Positions 15,900 to 25,342 of a stretch of 64,000 nt of DNA are shown piece after piece. Source of the stretch: BS150m-G50 sp964517435. GTDB taxonomy: Bacteria; CAIWAD01; BS150m-G50. Under the pieces are notes generated by a model, which was not told the origin of the DNA, searched no databases, and saw only the letters and a program-made list of their open reading frames with translations. Location: positions 1-64,000 of the forward strand of contig CAZFEC010000009.1 of the NCBI GenBank assembly GCA_964517435.1. Reading direction: 5' to 3'. Position numbers and translations under genes: made by a program. The stretch's first letter is position 1. Every line of letters begins with the position of its first letter.

Positions 15900-17513
15900 T
15901 CAGCGGTGGACTACACAGCAGTTTTTACCGGCCTGTTTACCTTCGTACATGGCGTCATCGGCCTGTTTGATGAGATCGTCGAGGTTGTTCATCGCGGAAT
16001 CGTACTGAGCAACGCCGACCGTGACGGTCAGGTTGCCGTTCGGTTGATTCTCCTGGTTCTCGAAGCCGTTGTTCTCTATGCGGCGGCGAATCTTCTCCGC
16101 CACCATCAGCGCCCGCTCGACATCCGCCTCCAGGAGCAGCACGATGAATTCCTCCCCGCCGTAACGGGCGATGAAGTCGGTGGCACGCAGCGATTCCTTG
16201 ATCAGGTGGGCGACGGTGATCAGCACCTTGTCGCCCATCAGATGGCCGTTGAGATCATTGTAGTTTTTAAAGAAATCTACATCGATCATCAGCAGTGAGA
16301 GTGGCTTCTGGTACCGCCGGTTGCGCTTCATTTCCTGTTCGAACTGCTCTTCGAAGTAGCGGCGGTTGTAGATGTTCGTCAGGCCGTCCTTGGTGGCCAG
16401 GTGGAATGCGTGAGTGTGTTCACGGGCATTGTCCAGCGACACCGACATGATACGCGCCAGGTCGAGCAGCCATTCCTGCCGCGCCGGCGATAGATTGAGC
16501 GAGTCGGAGTAGTAGAGTTTAAGCAAACCCAGTCGGCGTTTCTCCAGTACCAGCGGGATCAGCAACGCGTCCTGCAGCCCCAACAGCGACACCAGGCGGT
16601 GGTTGAGCACATAGGGATTGGTCTGCATGGCGCTGAGGTGATACACTTCGCGGTTGCGCAGCACCCGTTCCTCCAGGTTGCTCTCCAGATGGATGGTCAG
16701 ACCTTCCGGCGTGGAGTAGGAGCGGCGGCTGCTCCAGAGCGCCTTTTGCACAAGGGAGCTGTCCGTACGCTCGGCGTGCAGGAGTTCTCCCAGCTGGAAT
16801 TTGAGCGTGTCCAGCAGAATGCCGCCCAGAATTTCGATCAGCCGCTCATAGTCGAGTTCACGGGTGACCGCGTCCTGTACCTTGACGATCGCCTTGACCA
16901 GGTCCAGTTCGTTGCGGATATCGACCAGATTGCTCTCCGTGCGTGAGACATAGTTCAGGAAATACGCTTCCGGAGTGGGGTTGACATGCCGCGACGCGCG
17001 ACGCTGGCTGAGACCCAGCTTATGGAAGTGGATGAAATCCTGGTTGGCCTTGGTGTTGGTTACCAGCAGGTCGAAGATATGCTGGAAGGTGGAGTCGCGG
17101 AAGGACCAGAAGAGCTGCACCGGAATCCCCTGCTGGAAGATCGCCAGGTTCTGCTCCTTCTCCCAGGTCGCGAGCAGAGAAAACCGCATACCCTCGCCGG
17201 CGGCCAGAAAGAGGAACTGCTCCGGGAGCAGGAATTCCGATTCGTTCAACTGCAGTCCCCGCGGCTGTGGCTCGGCGCCTGGTGACAGCAACAGGAAGCG
17301 GTTCACGATCTGCTCCAGCTGAAAGGCGTCCAGCGTCAAGTGTTCATTGGCGGTATCACTGATGACGATGAGGGATTGATCGGGATTGTCCAGGCAGATG
17401 CTGGTGGCCGAGGAAACCATATTGGCCACTCCCCTTGTATGCAGGTGGGCGAAATTGACCTCGCCGGTGGGTTCCTGTTGGATCAGCTTCCAGAGTGTCC
17501 CGAGGTTTTTCAA
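15900..17513 (-). CDS. GAF-GGDEF diguanylate cyclase
   Basis: A 537-aa signalling protein. The C-terminal GGDEF domain (about 375-537) makes cyclic di-GMP from two GTP. It has the active-site GGEEF and an RATD inhibitory site five residues before it, so product inhibition is expected. A GAF-like domain fills about 220-370. The first 200 residues are not a domain I recognise, but contain mixed alpha/beta segments. There is no transmembrane segment, so it is cytoplasmic. It ends 4 bases into the DUF72 gene relationship (overlap 17510-17513). Confidence 0.9.
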   Translation of the reverse strand: MKNLGTLWKLIQQEPTGEVNFAHLHTRGVANMVSSATSICLDNPDQSLIVISDTANEHLTLDAFQLEQIVNRFLLLSPGAEPQPRGLQLNESEFLLPEQFLFLAAGEGMRFSLLATWEKEQNLAIFQQGIPVQLFWSFRDSTFQHIFDLLVTNTKANQDFIHFHKLGLSQRRASRHVNPTPEAYFLNYVSRTESNLVDIRNELDLVKAIVKVQDAVTRELDYERLIEILGGILLDTLKFQLGELLHAERTDSSLVQKALWSSRRSYSTPEGLTIHLESNLEERVLRNREVYHLSAMQTNPYVLNHRLVSLLGLQDALLIPLVLEKRRLGLLKLYYSDSLNLSPARQEWLLDLARIMSVSLDNAREHTHAFHLATKDGLTNIYNRRYFEEQFEQEMKRNRRYQKPLSLLMIDVDFFKNYNDLNGHLMGDKVLITVAHLIKESLRATDFIARYGGEEFIVLLLEADVERALMVAEKIRRRIENNGFENQENQPNGNLTVTVGVAQYDSAMNNLDDLIKQADDAMYEGKQAGKNCCVVHR

Positions 17514-18286
17514 ATCTCCTCCAGCAGGTCGCGCAGCATCAACGCGTTCTTGACCGCCTGGCCAGCATGACAGTTGTTGAAGAATATCAGCGTCTCTTCC
17601 GAGCCCTCATCCATCCGCCGCAGGGCGGGGATCAAATCGCTCAGCTCCTCCCGGGAGTAAGCGTAATCGTAACGCTCCCCGGGAGTATCGGGCCACCAGC
17701 TCTGCCTGTTGCGGCCGTGGAGCCGCAGATAGGCTGCTGGAGCCGTTCGCCAGTCCGTGAGTCGCGGCAAGCCGCGCAATCCCGGCAGATCGGCATTCAC
17801 CCAGCCGGCCGTTATCTGCTCCAGCAGTTCCCTGACGCCATCCGACACCCAGCCGGTGTGGCGGAATTCAAAGTAGAGTGGATAATCCGCAAACGCCTGC
17901 CGTACTTCGGTCAGGTAATAACGATTGCGGGTATTATTCTTGAATGAATACGGAAATTGAACCAGAAAACCGAGATGTTTATCAGCGGAGCTCAGCGGTT
18001 CGGTGAGACGGCAGAGCTCGGCGGCGGCCGGCTGCACCTGGTTTTCGTGCGAAATGCTGCGGTGCGCCTTGACGACGACCCGGAACTCCGGTGGGGTGGC
18101 GTTGACCAGACGCGAGATGGTCGCGGGAGCGGGTTGCCGGTAGTAGGAAACATTCAACTCCAGGAGTCGGAAGTGCTCCGCGTAGTGCTCCAGCCAGCGC
18201 GCCTGCGGCAGACCGGGCGGATAGACCGTTCCCCGCCAGTCGGGAAAGCTGTAGCCGGAAGTTCCCACCGCGAAGGTTCCGCTCAT
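17510..18286 (-). CDS. DUF72 (YecE-like) TIM-barrel protein
   Basis: A 258-aa protein of the YecE/DUF72 family, seen from the start FAVGTSGYSFPDWRGTVYPP, the central FRVVVKAHRSISHE and FLVQFPYSFKNN, and the late YLRLHGRN...YDYAYSREEL with EETLIFFNNCHAGQAVKNA. These proteins form a TIM-barrel related to endonuclease IV, and the biochemical role is not established. It overlaps its neighbours by 4 bases at both ends, so it is translated with hutI and the GGDEF gene. Confidence 0.9.
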   Translation of the reverse strand: MSGTFAVGTSGYSFPDWRGTVYPPGLPQARWLEHYAEHFRLLELNVSYYRQPAPATISRLVNATPPEFRVVVKAHRSISHENQVQPAAAELCRLTEPLSSADKHLGFLVQFPYSFKNNTRNRYYLTEVRQAFADYPLYFEFRHTGWVSDGVRELLEQITAGWVNADLPGLRGLPRLTDWRTAPAAYLRLHGRNRQSWWPDTPGERYDYAYSREELSDLIPALRRMDEGSEETLIFFNNCHAGQAVKNALMLRDLLEEI

Positions 18287-19509
18287 TTCAAGGTTACCCC
18301 GACTACCGGCTCGCCCCCCAGCCAGACCTGCGCGGGACGCACATTCGGTTGATAGGGGATCTCACCCAGTTCTTCCAGTTCCCAGACCAGCAGATCGGCG
18401 GGATAGCCGGTGCGCAGCGCTCCCTTGCGATCGGCCAGCTGGAGTACCCGGGCGCCGCCCTGCGTCGCGGCCCAGAAAGCCTCCGTCGCGCTCAGTCCCT
18501 GTTTGAGGCAGGCCATGTGCATCATCAGCGGTTGTGATACAAACAGGCTGGAGCCGGGGTTGAGGTTGGTCGCCAGGGCGATGACACCCCCGGCGTCGAT
18601 GATGGCGCGGGCCGGCGCGTAGTTGTCCATGCCCAGGAACCAGGTGGAGCCGGGCAGCATCACGGCGATAACGGCGGCTTCGATCAGCGCCGTGATCCCT
18701 ACGGCGTCGATCTCTTCCAGGTGGTCGGCCGAGAGAGCGCCCAGTTCCGCGGCCAGCCGGGCGCCGCCGGAGGCACTCAGCTGATCGGCGTGCAGACGCA
18801 CCGGCAGGCCCAGTTCGAGCGAAGCGGTCAGGATGCGTCGGCTCTCATCCACTGAGAAGACGCCCCGCTCGCAGAAGATGTCGGTGCAGGAGGCCAGGCG
18901 CTCAGTCGCGGCGGCGGGGAGAATCTCCTCGATTATCAGGCTGATGTAATCCTCGCGGCGGTCGCGGTACTCGTCCGGCACCTCGTGGGCGGCCAGCAGC
19001 GTCGTGATACAAATCAGGTTCAATTCCCGCGCCACGTCCCGCAACAGCCGCAACATGCGCAGTTCCTGTTCCAGGTTGAGGCCGTAACCCGACTTGCCCT
19101 CGAGGGTGGTGGTGCCGTGTTCCAGGCACTGCCGCCAGCGGCGACGCAGTCCGGCCTTGAGCTCGTCGTCACTGGCGGCGCGCAGCGATCGCACCGAGGA
19201 GCGAATGCCACCGCCCGCGGCGGCGATCTCCTCGTAGCTACCGCCCCGGTTGCGCAGCTCGAATTCCTCGTGACGCGAAGCGCCGTAGAGCGGGTGCTGA
19301 TGCGCGTCGACGAAACCGGGTGTCACCATGCCGCCCGCCGCCGAGACGCGCCTCAAGTCGGTTCCGTCGTCAAGGTCGGCGGCGACTCCGATCGCCGTGA
19401 TCCGGCCCTCCTCGATCAGGATCGCATCGCCGGGAGGCGATTCCACCTGGTAGGGCTGCTCCACGCTGGGGGTATAAATACAGGCGATATCGGTCAACAG
19501 GGTTCTCAT
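18283..19509 (-). CDS. hutI: Imidazolonepropionase
   Basis: The third step of histidine degradation: it hydrolyses imidazolone propionate to formiminoglutamate. It is a 408-aa amidohydrolase with metal motif VDAHQHPLYG, then GKSGYGLNLEQELRML, VRLHADQLSASGGARLAAELGALSADHLE and the late ATNLNPGSS. The ATG at 19509 is chosen for the GAGGAG site just upstream and because homology starts there. hutU lies 750 bases upstream, with plsC in between. No hutH or hutG/ftcD is in the window. Confidence 0.96.
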   Translation of the reverse strand: MRTLLTDIACIYTPSVEQPYQVESPPGDAILIEEGRITAIGVAADLDDGTDLRRVSAAGGMVTPGFVDAHQHPLYGASRHEEFELRNRGGSYEEIAAAGGGIRSSVRSLRAASDDELKAGLRRRWRQCLEHGTTTLEGKSGYGLNLEQELRMLRLLRDVARELNLICITTLLAAHEVPDEYRDRREDYISLIIEEILPAAATERLASCTDIFCERGVFSVDESRRILTASLELGLPVRLHADQLSASGGARLAAELGALSADHLEEIDAVGITALIEAAVIAVMLPGSTWFLGMDNYAPARAIIDAGGVIALATNLNPGSSLFVSQPLMMHMACLKQGLSATEAFWAATQGGARVLQLADRKGALRTGYPADLLVWELEELGEIPYQPNVRPAQVWLGGEPVVGVTLK

Positions 19510-19546
19510 TTGCTCCTCACATGGATTCGCTTGCCGCCGGCTGTCG

Positions 19547-20209
19547 TCAGTCCTCCACCAGCTCGTAAATCCTGTCCACCACCAGTTGCGCCTGGACCTG
19601 CATTGCCTCATAGTTGTCCTGGATCACCTCCAGCGGTGGCAGGCGGAAGGGTTTACCCACCTGCACCGACAGCCGGCGGGGCCGGGGGATGCTCTTGCCG
19701 GGCGGCAGGGCGTTGAAGGTGCCGCTGACGCCGACCGGGACAATCGGGACATCGGCCAGCTGTGCCAGCCGTACCACGCCGGTACGGGGACGGGGCGGAT
19801 CGTTCAAACTGCGACGGCGGGTGCCCTCCGGCGCCATGAAGAAGATGCCGCCGCTCCGCAGATAGGCCAGCGCTGTGTTGAAGGAGCGCTCGTCATGCTC
19901 TCCCCGCCGCAGCGGCACGAAACCGAGCCGTTTGATCCACCAGCGGATCACCGGCGTTTTGAACAGCAACTCCTTGGCCCAGGCGGATACGTAGTCATCG
20001 GTCACCGCCAGCGAGAGGGCTACGACGTCGAGATTGCTGCTGTGGTTGAACACCACCAGGTAGGGAGGGTCGGGATAATTTTCCCGCCCCCGGCTGTGGG
20101 CGCGGAAATAGACATGGGCGCAGAAACGGATCAGCAGACGTGCGAGGGTGAAGATCGGGCGGTTGAGCTGCAGTTGGTATACTTCTGCCTGTGGGGGGGA
20201 AGTTGCCAT
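19547..20209 (-). CDS. plsC: 1-acyl-glycerol-3-phosphate acyltransferase (PlsC family)
   Basis: It transfers an acyl chain to lysophosphatidic acid in membrane lipid synthesis. The catalytic HX4D box is NHSSNLDVV (about 52-60) and the substrate motif is APEGTRRRS (about 120-128). It is 220 aa with one hydrophobic N-terminal segment. It sits inside the hut pair, which is unusual, and may simply share the transcript. Confidence 0.9.
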   Translation of the reverse strand: MATSPPQAEVYQLQLNRPIFTLARLLIRFCAHVYFRAHSRGRENYPDPPYLVVFNHSSNLDVVALSLAVTDDYVSAWAKELLFKTPVIRWWIKRLGFVPLRRGEHDERSFNTALAYLRSGGIFFMAPEGTRRRSLNDPPRPRTGVVRLAQLADVPIVPVGVSGTFNALPPGKSIPRPRRLSVQVGKPFRLPPLEVIQDNYEAMQVQAQLVVDRIYELVED

Positions 20210-20263
20210 CAGCCTTTCTCCGGATGAACCGTCGCCGGGAACCGCCTGCGAACCGCGGACGCG

Positions 20264-21913
20264 CTATTTCAACATCGGCACCTGCACGCCGCGCTCACGC
20301 GCCACCTCGATGGCGCGCTGGTAGCCGGCGTCGACATGCCGTATCACACCGGTGCCGGGATCGTTGGTCAGCACCCGTTCCAGCCTGGCCGCGGCGGCGT
20401 CGGTACCGTCGGCCAGGATCACCATGCCGGCATGAAGTGAGAGTCCGATGCCGACTCCGCCGCCGTGGTGGACCGAAACCCAGGTGGCGCCGGAGGCGGT
20501 GTTGAGCAGCGCGTTCAGCACCGGCCAGTCGGCGATGGCGTCGCTGCCGTCCTGCATGCCTTCCGTCTCCCGGTAGGGGGAGGCGACGCTGCCGGAGTCG
20601 AGGTGATCGCGGCCGATCACGACCGGACCCTTGAGTTCGCCGCTGCGGACCATCTCGTTGAAGGCGAGCCCGGCGCGCGCTCGTTCGCCGTAGCCAAGCC
20701 AGCAGATGCGGGCCGGCAGGCCCTGGAAGGCGACATGTTCCTGCGCCAGGGTGATCCAGCGGCTCAGCGCTTTGTCCTCCGGGAAGAGCTCGAGGATTTT
20801 CCGGTCCGTCTTCAGGATGTCCTCCGGGTCGCCGGAGAGGGCCGCCCAGCGGAAGGGGCCCTTTCCTTCGCAGAACAGCGGCCGGATGTAGGCGGGCACG
20901 AAACCGGGGAAGTCGAACGCCCGTTCGTAACCTTCCTTCTGCGCCTGCCCGCGCAGATTGTTACCGTAGTCGAAGACCACCGCTCCCGCGTCCTGGAAGC
21001 CGACCATCGCCGCCACATGTTCCGCCATGGCGCGATAGGAACGCCGTATGTACTCCTCGGGATCGTCCCGGCGCATCCGCAGCGCCTCCGCGTAAGTGAT
21101 CCCGTTCGGGACGTAGCCGTTCAGCTCATCGTGGGCGGAAGTCTGATCGGTGACGACATCGGGGATGACACCCCGCCGCAACAGTTCCGGGAAGACATCG
21201 GCCGCGTTTCCCAGCAGACCGATCGAACGGCCCGCGCCCTCGCGTCGCGCCGCTTCCACTTCCGCCAGCGCTTCATCGAGATCCTCGCACATCGTGTCGA
21301 GATACTTTGTCGCCAGCCTCTTCTCGATGCGGGACCGGTCCACCTCCACGCAGAGGATGACGGCGCCGTTCATCTTGCCGGCAAGCGGCTGAGCGCCCCC
21401 CATGCCGCCGAGACCGGCGGTGAGGATGAAGCGGTCCTGGAATTCGCCGTCGAAATGCTGCTGGCCGACGGCGGCAAATGTTTCGTAGGTGCCCTGCAGG
21501 ATACCCTGGGTACCGATGTAGATCCAACTGCCGGCGGTCATCTGACCGTACATGATCAAACCCAGATCTTCCAGTTCGCGGAAGTAGTTCCAGTCGGCCC
21601 ACCTGGGCACCAGCAGCGAGTTGGCGATCAGCACCCGGGGGGAGTCGGGATGAGTGCGGAAGACGCCGACCGGTTTGCCCGATTGGATCAACAGGGTTTC
21701 ATCGTCCGCCAGCTCGTGCAACGAGGCTACGATCGCTTCGTAGGCCTCCCAGTTGCGGGCCGCCTTGCCGGAGCCGCCGTAGATGATCAGATGTTCAGGG
21801 TCCTCGGCGACCTGCGGATCCAGGTTGTTGCGCAACATGCGCAGAGCCGCTTCCTGCTGCCACCCCCGGCATTCGAGCGTGGCGCCGGTTTGCGCACGGA
21901 CGATTTTCTCCAT
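20264..21913 (-). CDS. hutU: Urocanate hydratase
   Basis: The second step of histidine degradation: it adds water to urocanate using a tightly bound NAD. It is 549 aa, matching the family. The glycine-rich segment TAGLGGMGGAQPLAGKMNG, the YIGTQGILQGTYETF segment and the late FNEMVRSGELKGPVVIGRDHLDSGS region are intact. The next gene downstream on this strand is plsC, then hutI. Confidence 0.97.
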   Translation of the reverse strand: MEKIVRAQTGATLECRGWQQEAALRMLRNNLDPQVAEDPEHLIIYGGSGKAARNWEAYEAIVASLHELADDETLLIQSGKPVGVFRTHPDSPRVLIANSLLVPRWADWNYFRELEDLGLIMYGQMTAGSWIYIGTQGILQGTYETFAAVGQQHFDGEFQDRFILTAGLGGMGGAQPLAGKMNGAVILCVEVDRSRIEKRLATKYLDTMCEDLDEALAEVEAARREGAGRSIGLLGNAADVFPELLRRGVIPDVVTDQTSAHDELNGYVPNGITYAEALRMRRDDPEEYIRRSYRAMAEHVAAMVGFQDAGAVVFDYGNNLRGQAQKEGYERAFDFPGFVPAYIRPLFCEGKGPFRWAALSGDPEDILKTDRKILELFPEDKALSRWITLAQEHVAFQGLPARICWLGYGERARAGLAFNEMVRSGELKGPVVIGRDHLDSGSVASPYRETEGMQDGSDAIADWPVLNALLNTASGATWVSVHHGGGVGIGLSLHAGMVILADGTDAAAARLERVLTNDPGTGVIRHVDAGYQRAIEVARERGVQVPMLK

Positions 21914-21934
21914 TGAGATCTCCCTTATCTCCCG

Positions 21935-22315
21935 CTAGGGTAGCAGTGAACGCAGCGCGGCGTCCAGCTCCTCCACCCGGTAGGGTTTAGCGACTTTGGC
22001 CGCGAAACCGTGCTGCTTGAAATTGATCATGGCGGGATCGTTGGCGAAGCCGCTGGATACGACCGCCCTGACGCGCGGATCCACCTCCAGCAGTTCGCGC
22101 ATGGTTTCTTCACCTCCCATTCCACTGGCGACGCTCAAATCCAGGATCACGGCATTGAAAGGCCGCGGGGTATTCATCGCTTCGCGATAGCAATCGACGG
22201 CTTCTTTGCCGTCGTTCACGCAAACCACCTCATAACCCTGGGTTGTCAACAACTCACTCACCACTTCCTGAATATCGTTTTCATCGTCCATCAGCAGAAT
22301 GCGGGGCTTTAACAT
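21935..22315 (-). CDS. Stand-alone response-regulator receiver domain
   Basis: A 126-aa CheY-like protein with only a receiver. Seen are the acidic pair (LLMDDENDI), the phosphoacceptor Asp in AVILDLSVASGMGG, Ser in VVSSGFAND and Lys in AAKVAKPYR. The ATG at 22315 has a GGAG site eight bases away; the longer frame upstream is not homologous. The SVASGMGGEETM region after the Asp is typical of receivers linked to hybrid histidine kinases. No kinase is nearby. Confidence 0.9.
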   Translation of the reverse strand: MLKPRILLMDDENDIQEVVSELLTTQGYEVVCVNDGKEAVDCYREAMNTPRPFNAVILDLSVASGMGGEETMRELLEVDPRVRAVVSSGFANDPAMINFKQHGFAAKVAKPYRVEELDAALRSLLP

Positions 22316-22504
22316 AGCGTTTCTCCATTTCGGCGGACATGATCCGGCCGGAGTCGTTAGTTGTGCGTAAAGTAATTGCCTTTGGTCCCGGTGGTGGCAG
22401 CCGCCTGGGGCGGCCACTACCGGTCGTTAGATACTCTTATGTTGAAGAATACCGCCAGCAATTGCAACCGCAAAGCGATCAGCTGCGGTACTGCGTGACT
22501 ACTT
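22316..22504. other. Non-coding spacer with one hairpin
   Basis: A GC-rich imperfect hairpin is visible near 22392-22420 (GTGGCAGCCGCC with GGCGGCCAC). It lacks a T-run and is not a clear terminator. No other feature was seen. Confidence 0.3.
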
Positions 22505-23929
22505 TCAAGCCTGCCGGGACGGCGAGTCCAGCTGCTGGAGTTGTTCCAGCTGCAGACGGGTATCGCCGTCGCGCGACTTGGCGATGAACCGGCTGGCGTA
22601 GGTGGCGGCGTTCCGTTCCAGCGTAGCGAAATAGCGCAACACCGCCCTGCTCCATTCGCGGTCCTGATCCGGATGCGATTCACGTAGCAGCAACTCGGCC
22701 AACTCCTGCCTCACCGCTTCCGGAAAACTGGGGAGAATCGCCAGCGCGTTGAAGTGTGATACATCGCGCTCGTCCGAAGTGAAGAGCTCCCGCAATCCAG
22801 GCAGGAAGAGATCCGGCGTCGCCGCCATCACATCGCCCGCCGCTTCCAGAATGCGCGGCAAAGTGGTTTGCAGTAGCCCGAGCAGTTCGTTCTGAAACTC
22901 CTCGCTGCCCAGTTCGCGGGACAGCTCGATCAGACGGTTGAAATTGAGACCGTAGCCGGGTCCGACGACGTGCTGGCAGAGGACATCACCGAGCAACTTG
23001 CGGAGCGGGTTTACCGCCACTGGTCCCAACGCCAGCAGCGCGTCGTAGGCATCCTCGGCGCGCCCATTCCGGTACAGCAGCAGCCTGGCCAGTTGCTGTG
23101 TTGCCGCTTCCTCGTCGCTCTGCGGCTCTTCATTACACCAGGCGGTCAGTTCCTGGGTCAGCTGCAGTGCGTTGTCGATCAAACCCAGTGTCTCGGGTGG
23201 TAACGCCTCCAGCAGGTTGCGCCCCTCCTCTTCCAGGTGGCGCAGCCTTTCGATCGCGGCCGGATCCCAATCGGTGGTCAGTTCCTCCGTCTCCTGCAGC
23301 ATCGCGAGCAACGGCTCCCAGCTGCCGTTACCGTGGATTTCGCGCAGCGCCAGGTAGACCTGATCCCGCGCCGACAGAAACGCTTCCGATTCCACCGCTG
23401 ACGCGGACACCTGCGCGGCATCCGGCCGGCACGCCAGCATCGCTTCCCAGCCGGTACGACCGAGCTGTTCAGCCGTCTCCGGGGTGGGGTCCGCGACTGA
23501 GTTGATTTCCCGCAGCGCCCTTACCACCAGGGTCAGGCGCTGAACGCGCTCCTCCCCGTAATGCAGAAGCCGCTCTTCGTCACCGGCCAGGGCGATCTGA
23601 ATGAACGCGCGCAGTTCTCCGCCCCGCTGCTCAAGGCACGCCCCAGGATCCTGCCGGCAGGCGAGGAAGGAAAGTTCCGCGGGCGCCGCCGTCTGCAACC
23701 AGTGCCAGAGCGTGGAGAGCAGGTCTCCCAATTGTGATACAGCCTCCGGCTCCGCCTGTTCCAGCACCTGGCCGTCGAGCAGCGCGAACAGGTCGCCTAC
23801 GCTCTTCTCCTCGTAATGCGCCTGCAGGGCGAGCGAACGGGCGAGCAGGAGCGGCAACGGCTCCTGCGGCAGCAGTGCGGCCAGTTCCTGACTGATGGTC
23901 TCGTAGGTTAGCGATTCTGTCATGATCAT
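22505..23929 (-). CDS. Alpha-helical protein of unknown function
   Basis: I do not recognise this 474-aa protein. It is rich in Leu, Glu and Ala and almost wholly helical, with repeated LxxLL-type segments (LLLYRNGRAEDAYDALLALG, VNPLRKLLGDVLCQHV, LFTSDERDVSHFNALAIL) that suggest a HEAT/ARM-like solenoid in the second half. No signal peptide or membrane span is seen. It overlaps rlpA by 4 bases, so it belongs to the same transcript. An ATG at 23923 is an alternative start. Confidence 0.7.
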   Translation of the reverse strand: MIMTESLTYETISQELAALLPQEPLPLLLARSLALQAHYEEKSVGDLFALLDGQVLEQAEPEAVSQLGDLLSTLWHWLQTAAPAELSFLACRQDPGACLEQRGGELRAFIQIALAGDEERLLHYGEERVQRLTLVVRALREINSVADPTPETAEQLGRTGWEAMLACRPDAAQVSASAVESEAFLSARDQVYLALREIHGNGSWEPLLAMLQETEELTTDWDPAAIERLRHLEEEGRNLLEALPPETLGLIDNALQLTQELTAWCNEEPQSDEEAATQQLARLLLYRNGRAEDAYDALLALGPVAVNPLRKLLGDVLCQHVVGPGYGLNFNRLIELSRELGSEEFQNELLGLLQTTLPRILEAAGDVMAATPDLFLPGLRELFTSDERDVSHFNALAILPSFPEAVRQELAELLLRESHPDQDREWSRAVLRYFATLERNAATYASRFIAKSRDGDTRLQLEQLQQLDSPSRQA

Positions 23930-24357
23930 TCAGCTCCGGGAGCGCCCCATTTTACAACTTCCAGCCTGACCTGCGCGATACCGGCATCCAGGAAACCCAA
24001 CTGGCGGGCCGCTTCCCGCGAGCAATCGAGGATGCGGCCCTTGATGAAGGGACCGCGGTCGTTGATGCGCACCACCAGCTGGCGGCCGTTGTCCAGGTTA
24101 GTTACCTTGACGCGGGTGCCGAAAGGCAGCGATTTATGGGCCGCGCTGACCCGGTTCATATCGAAAACTTCGCCGGAGGCGGTGTGCCGGCCGTGAAACT
24201 TACCGCCGTACCAGGACGCGATCCCGGTTTCCACCCAGCGCTTGCCCTGCGGTCGCTGATCCACGTCCCGGTAGATGGGTGCCGGGGAACAGGCGGCGAT
24301 CGCCAGCAGGAGAACCAGGGCCAGGGCGATCGCGGGTTTTGGGGTACTGTCTCTCAT
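23926..24357 (-). CDS. rlpA: RlpA-like septal-ring lipoprotein
   Basis: A 143-aa lipoprotein with lipobox LAIAAC (cysteine 22). The double-psi beta-barrel domain is seen in TGIASWYGGKFHGRHTASGE, LPFGTRVKVTN and VVRINDRGPF. It includes the catalytic-type His and Asp found in RlpA lytic transglycosylases, which trim naked glycan strands at division sites. There is no SPOR domain, so it is the short form. The ATG at 24357 follows an AGGAG site. Confidence 0.92.
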   Translation of the reverse strand: MRDSTPKPAIALALVLLLAIAACSPAPIYRDVDQRPQGKRWVETGIASWYGGKFHGRHTASGEVFDMNRVSAAHKSLPFGTRVKVTNLDNGRQLVVRINDRGPFIKGRILDCSREAARQLGFLDAGIAQVRLEVVKWGAPGAE

Positions 24358-24415
24358 CGGCTGCTCCTTTGCGACAGGTTGCGCGGACTGGTTGTGATAC
24401 ACGCTGTCTCGTCTA

Positions 24416-25342
24416 TCAGCCGGAAGCGGGCATTACCGCCGCGCCGATCAGGCTCTGCAGCCGGTCGACGCCGAGTGTGCCACAAAGCCGGTCGAGCTGT
24501 TCGATCAGCGAGCGGCCGGCGGTAGGCTCGATAAAGTTATGGGTGCCCAGTTGCACCACGCTGGCACCTGCCAGCATGAATTCGATGATATCCTCCGCAC
24601 TGCTGATACCGCCGATACCGATGACCGGGATACCGACAGCGCGGGAAGCGCGGTGGACCTGCGCCAGTGCCACCGGTTTGATACCAGGTCCGGAGTAACC
24701 GCCGACCCCCGTACTCAGGCGGGGCCGGCGCGTAGTAATGTCGATGCTCAGTCCCGGTATCGTATTGATCAGGGAGAGCGCGTCGGCGCCGTTCTCCTCG
24801 CACACCCGGGCCAGGGCGGCAACATCGGTCACCTGGGGCGACAGTTTTACGATCAGCGGCAGCCCGGTCACCGCCCGGCAGCTCTTGACCAGTTCACCCA
24901 GCTCCACCGGATCAGCGCTGAAGCTGATACCGCCCTGCTTGACGTTGGGACAGGAGACGTTCAGCTCGAGTCCGTCCAGCCGCGGCACCGCCCCCAGCTG
25001 CCGGCAGCATTCGGTGTAATCAGCGATGGTCGAACCGGCGACGTTGACGAAGAGGAGGGTGTTCCGTTCCTCCCACCAGGTGATCTCCTCGGTCAGAAAA
25101 CGTGATACACCGGGATTGGCCAGACCGATGCTGTTGAGCATGCCGGTGGGCAGCTCGCAGACACGTGGCTGCGGATTGCCCGCCCGCGGTTCCAGTGTCA
25201 CCGCCTTGGTGAAAAAACCGCCGAGACAGTCGAGATCATACCATTCCGCCAGTTCCCGGCCGTAGCCGGCTGTGCCGGAAGCCATAGTCACCGGGTTGGC
25301 GAAACTCAATCCCGCCAGCTCAATCCGCAGATCGGCCATCAT
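24416..25342 (-). CDS. pyrD: Dihydroorotate dehydrogenase, class 1B catalytic subunit
   Basis: Oxidises dihydroorotate to orotate in pyrimidine synthesis. It is 308 aa with N-terminal NPVTMASGTAGYG and active-site cysteine in LELNVSCPNVKQGG. Also present are LPLIVKLSPQVTD, TRRPRLSTGVGGYSGPGIKP and the FMN phosphate motif IGIGGISSAEDIIEFMLAGAS. The cysteine base and the neighbouring pyrK define class 1B, which uses NAD+. The start overlaps pyrK by 4 bases; ATG 25339 is also possible. Confidence 0.97.
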   Translation of the reverse strand: MMADLRIELAGLSFANPVTMASGTAGYGRELAEWYDLDCLGGFFTKAVTLEPRAGNPQPRVCELPTGMLNSIGLANPGVSRFLTEEITWWEERNTLLFVNVAGSTIADYTECCRQLGAVPRLDGLELNVSCPNVKQGGISFSADPVELGELVKSCRAVTGLPLIVKLSPQVTDVAALARVCEENGADALSLINTIPGLSIDITTRRPRLSTGVGGYSGPGIKPVALAQVHRASRAVGIPVIGIGGISSAEDIIEFMLAGASVVQLGTHNFIEPTAGRSLIEQLDRLCGTLGVDRLQSLIGAAVMPASG

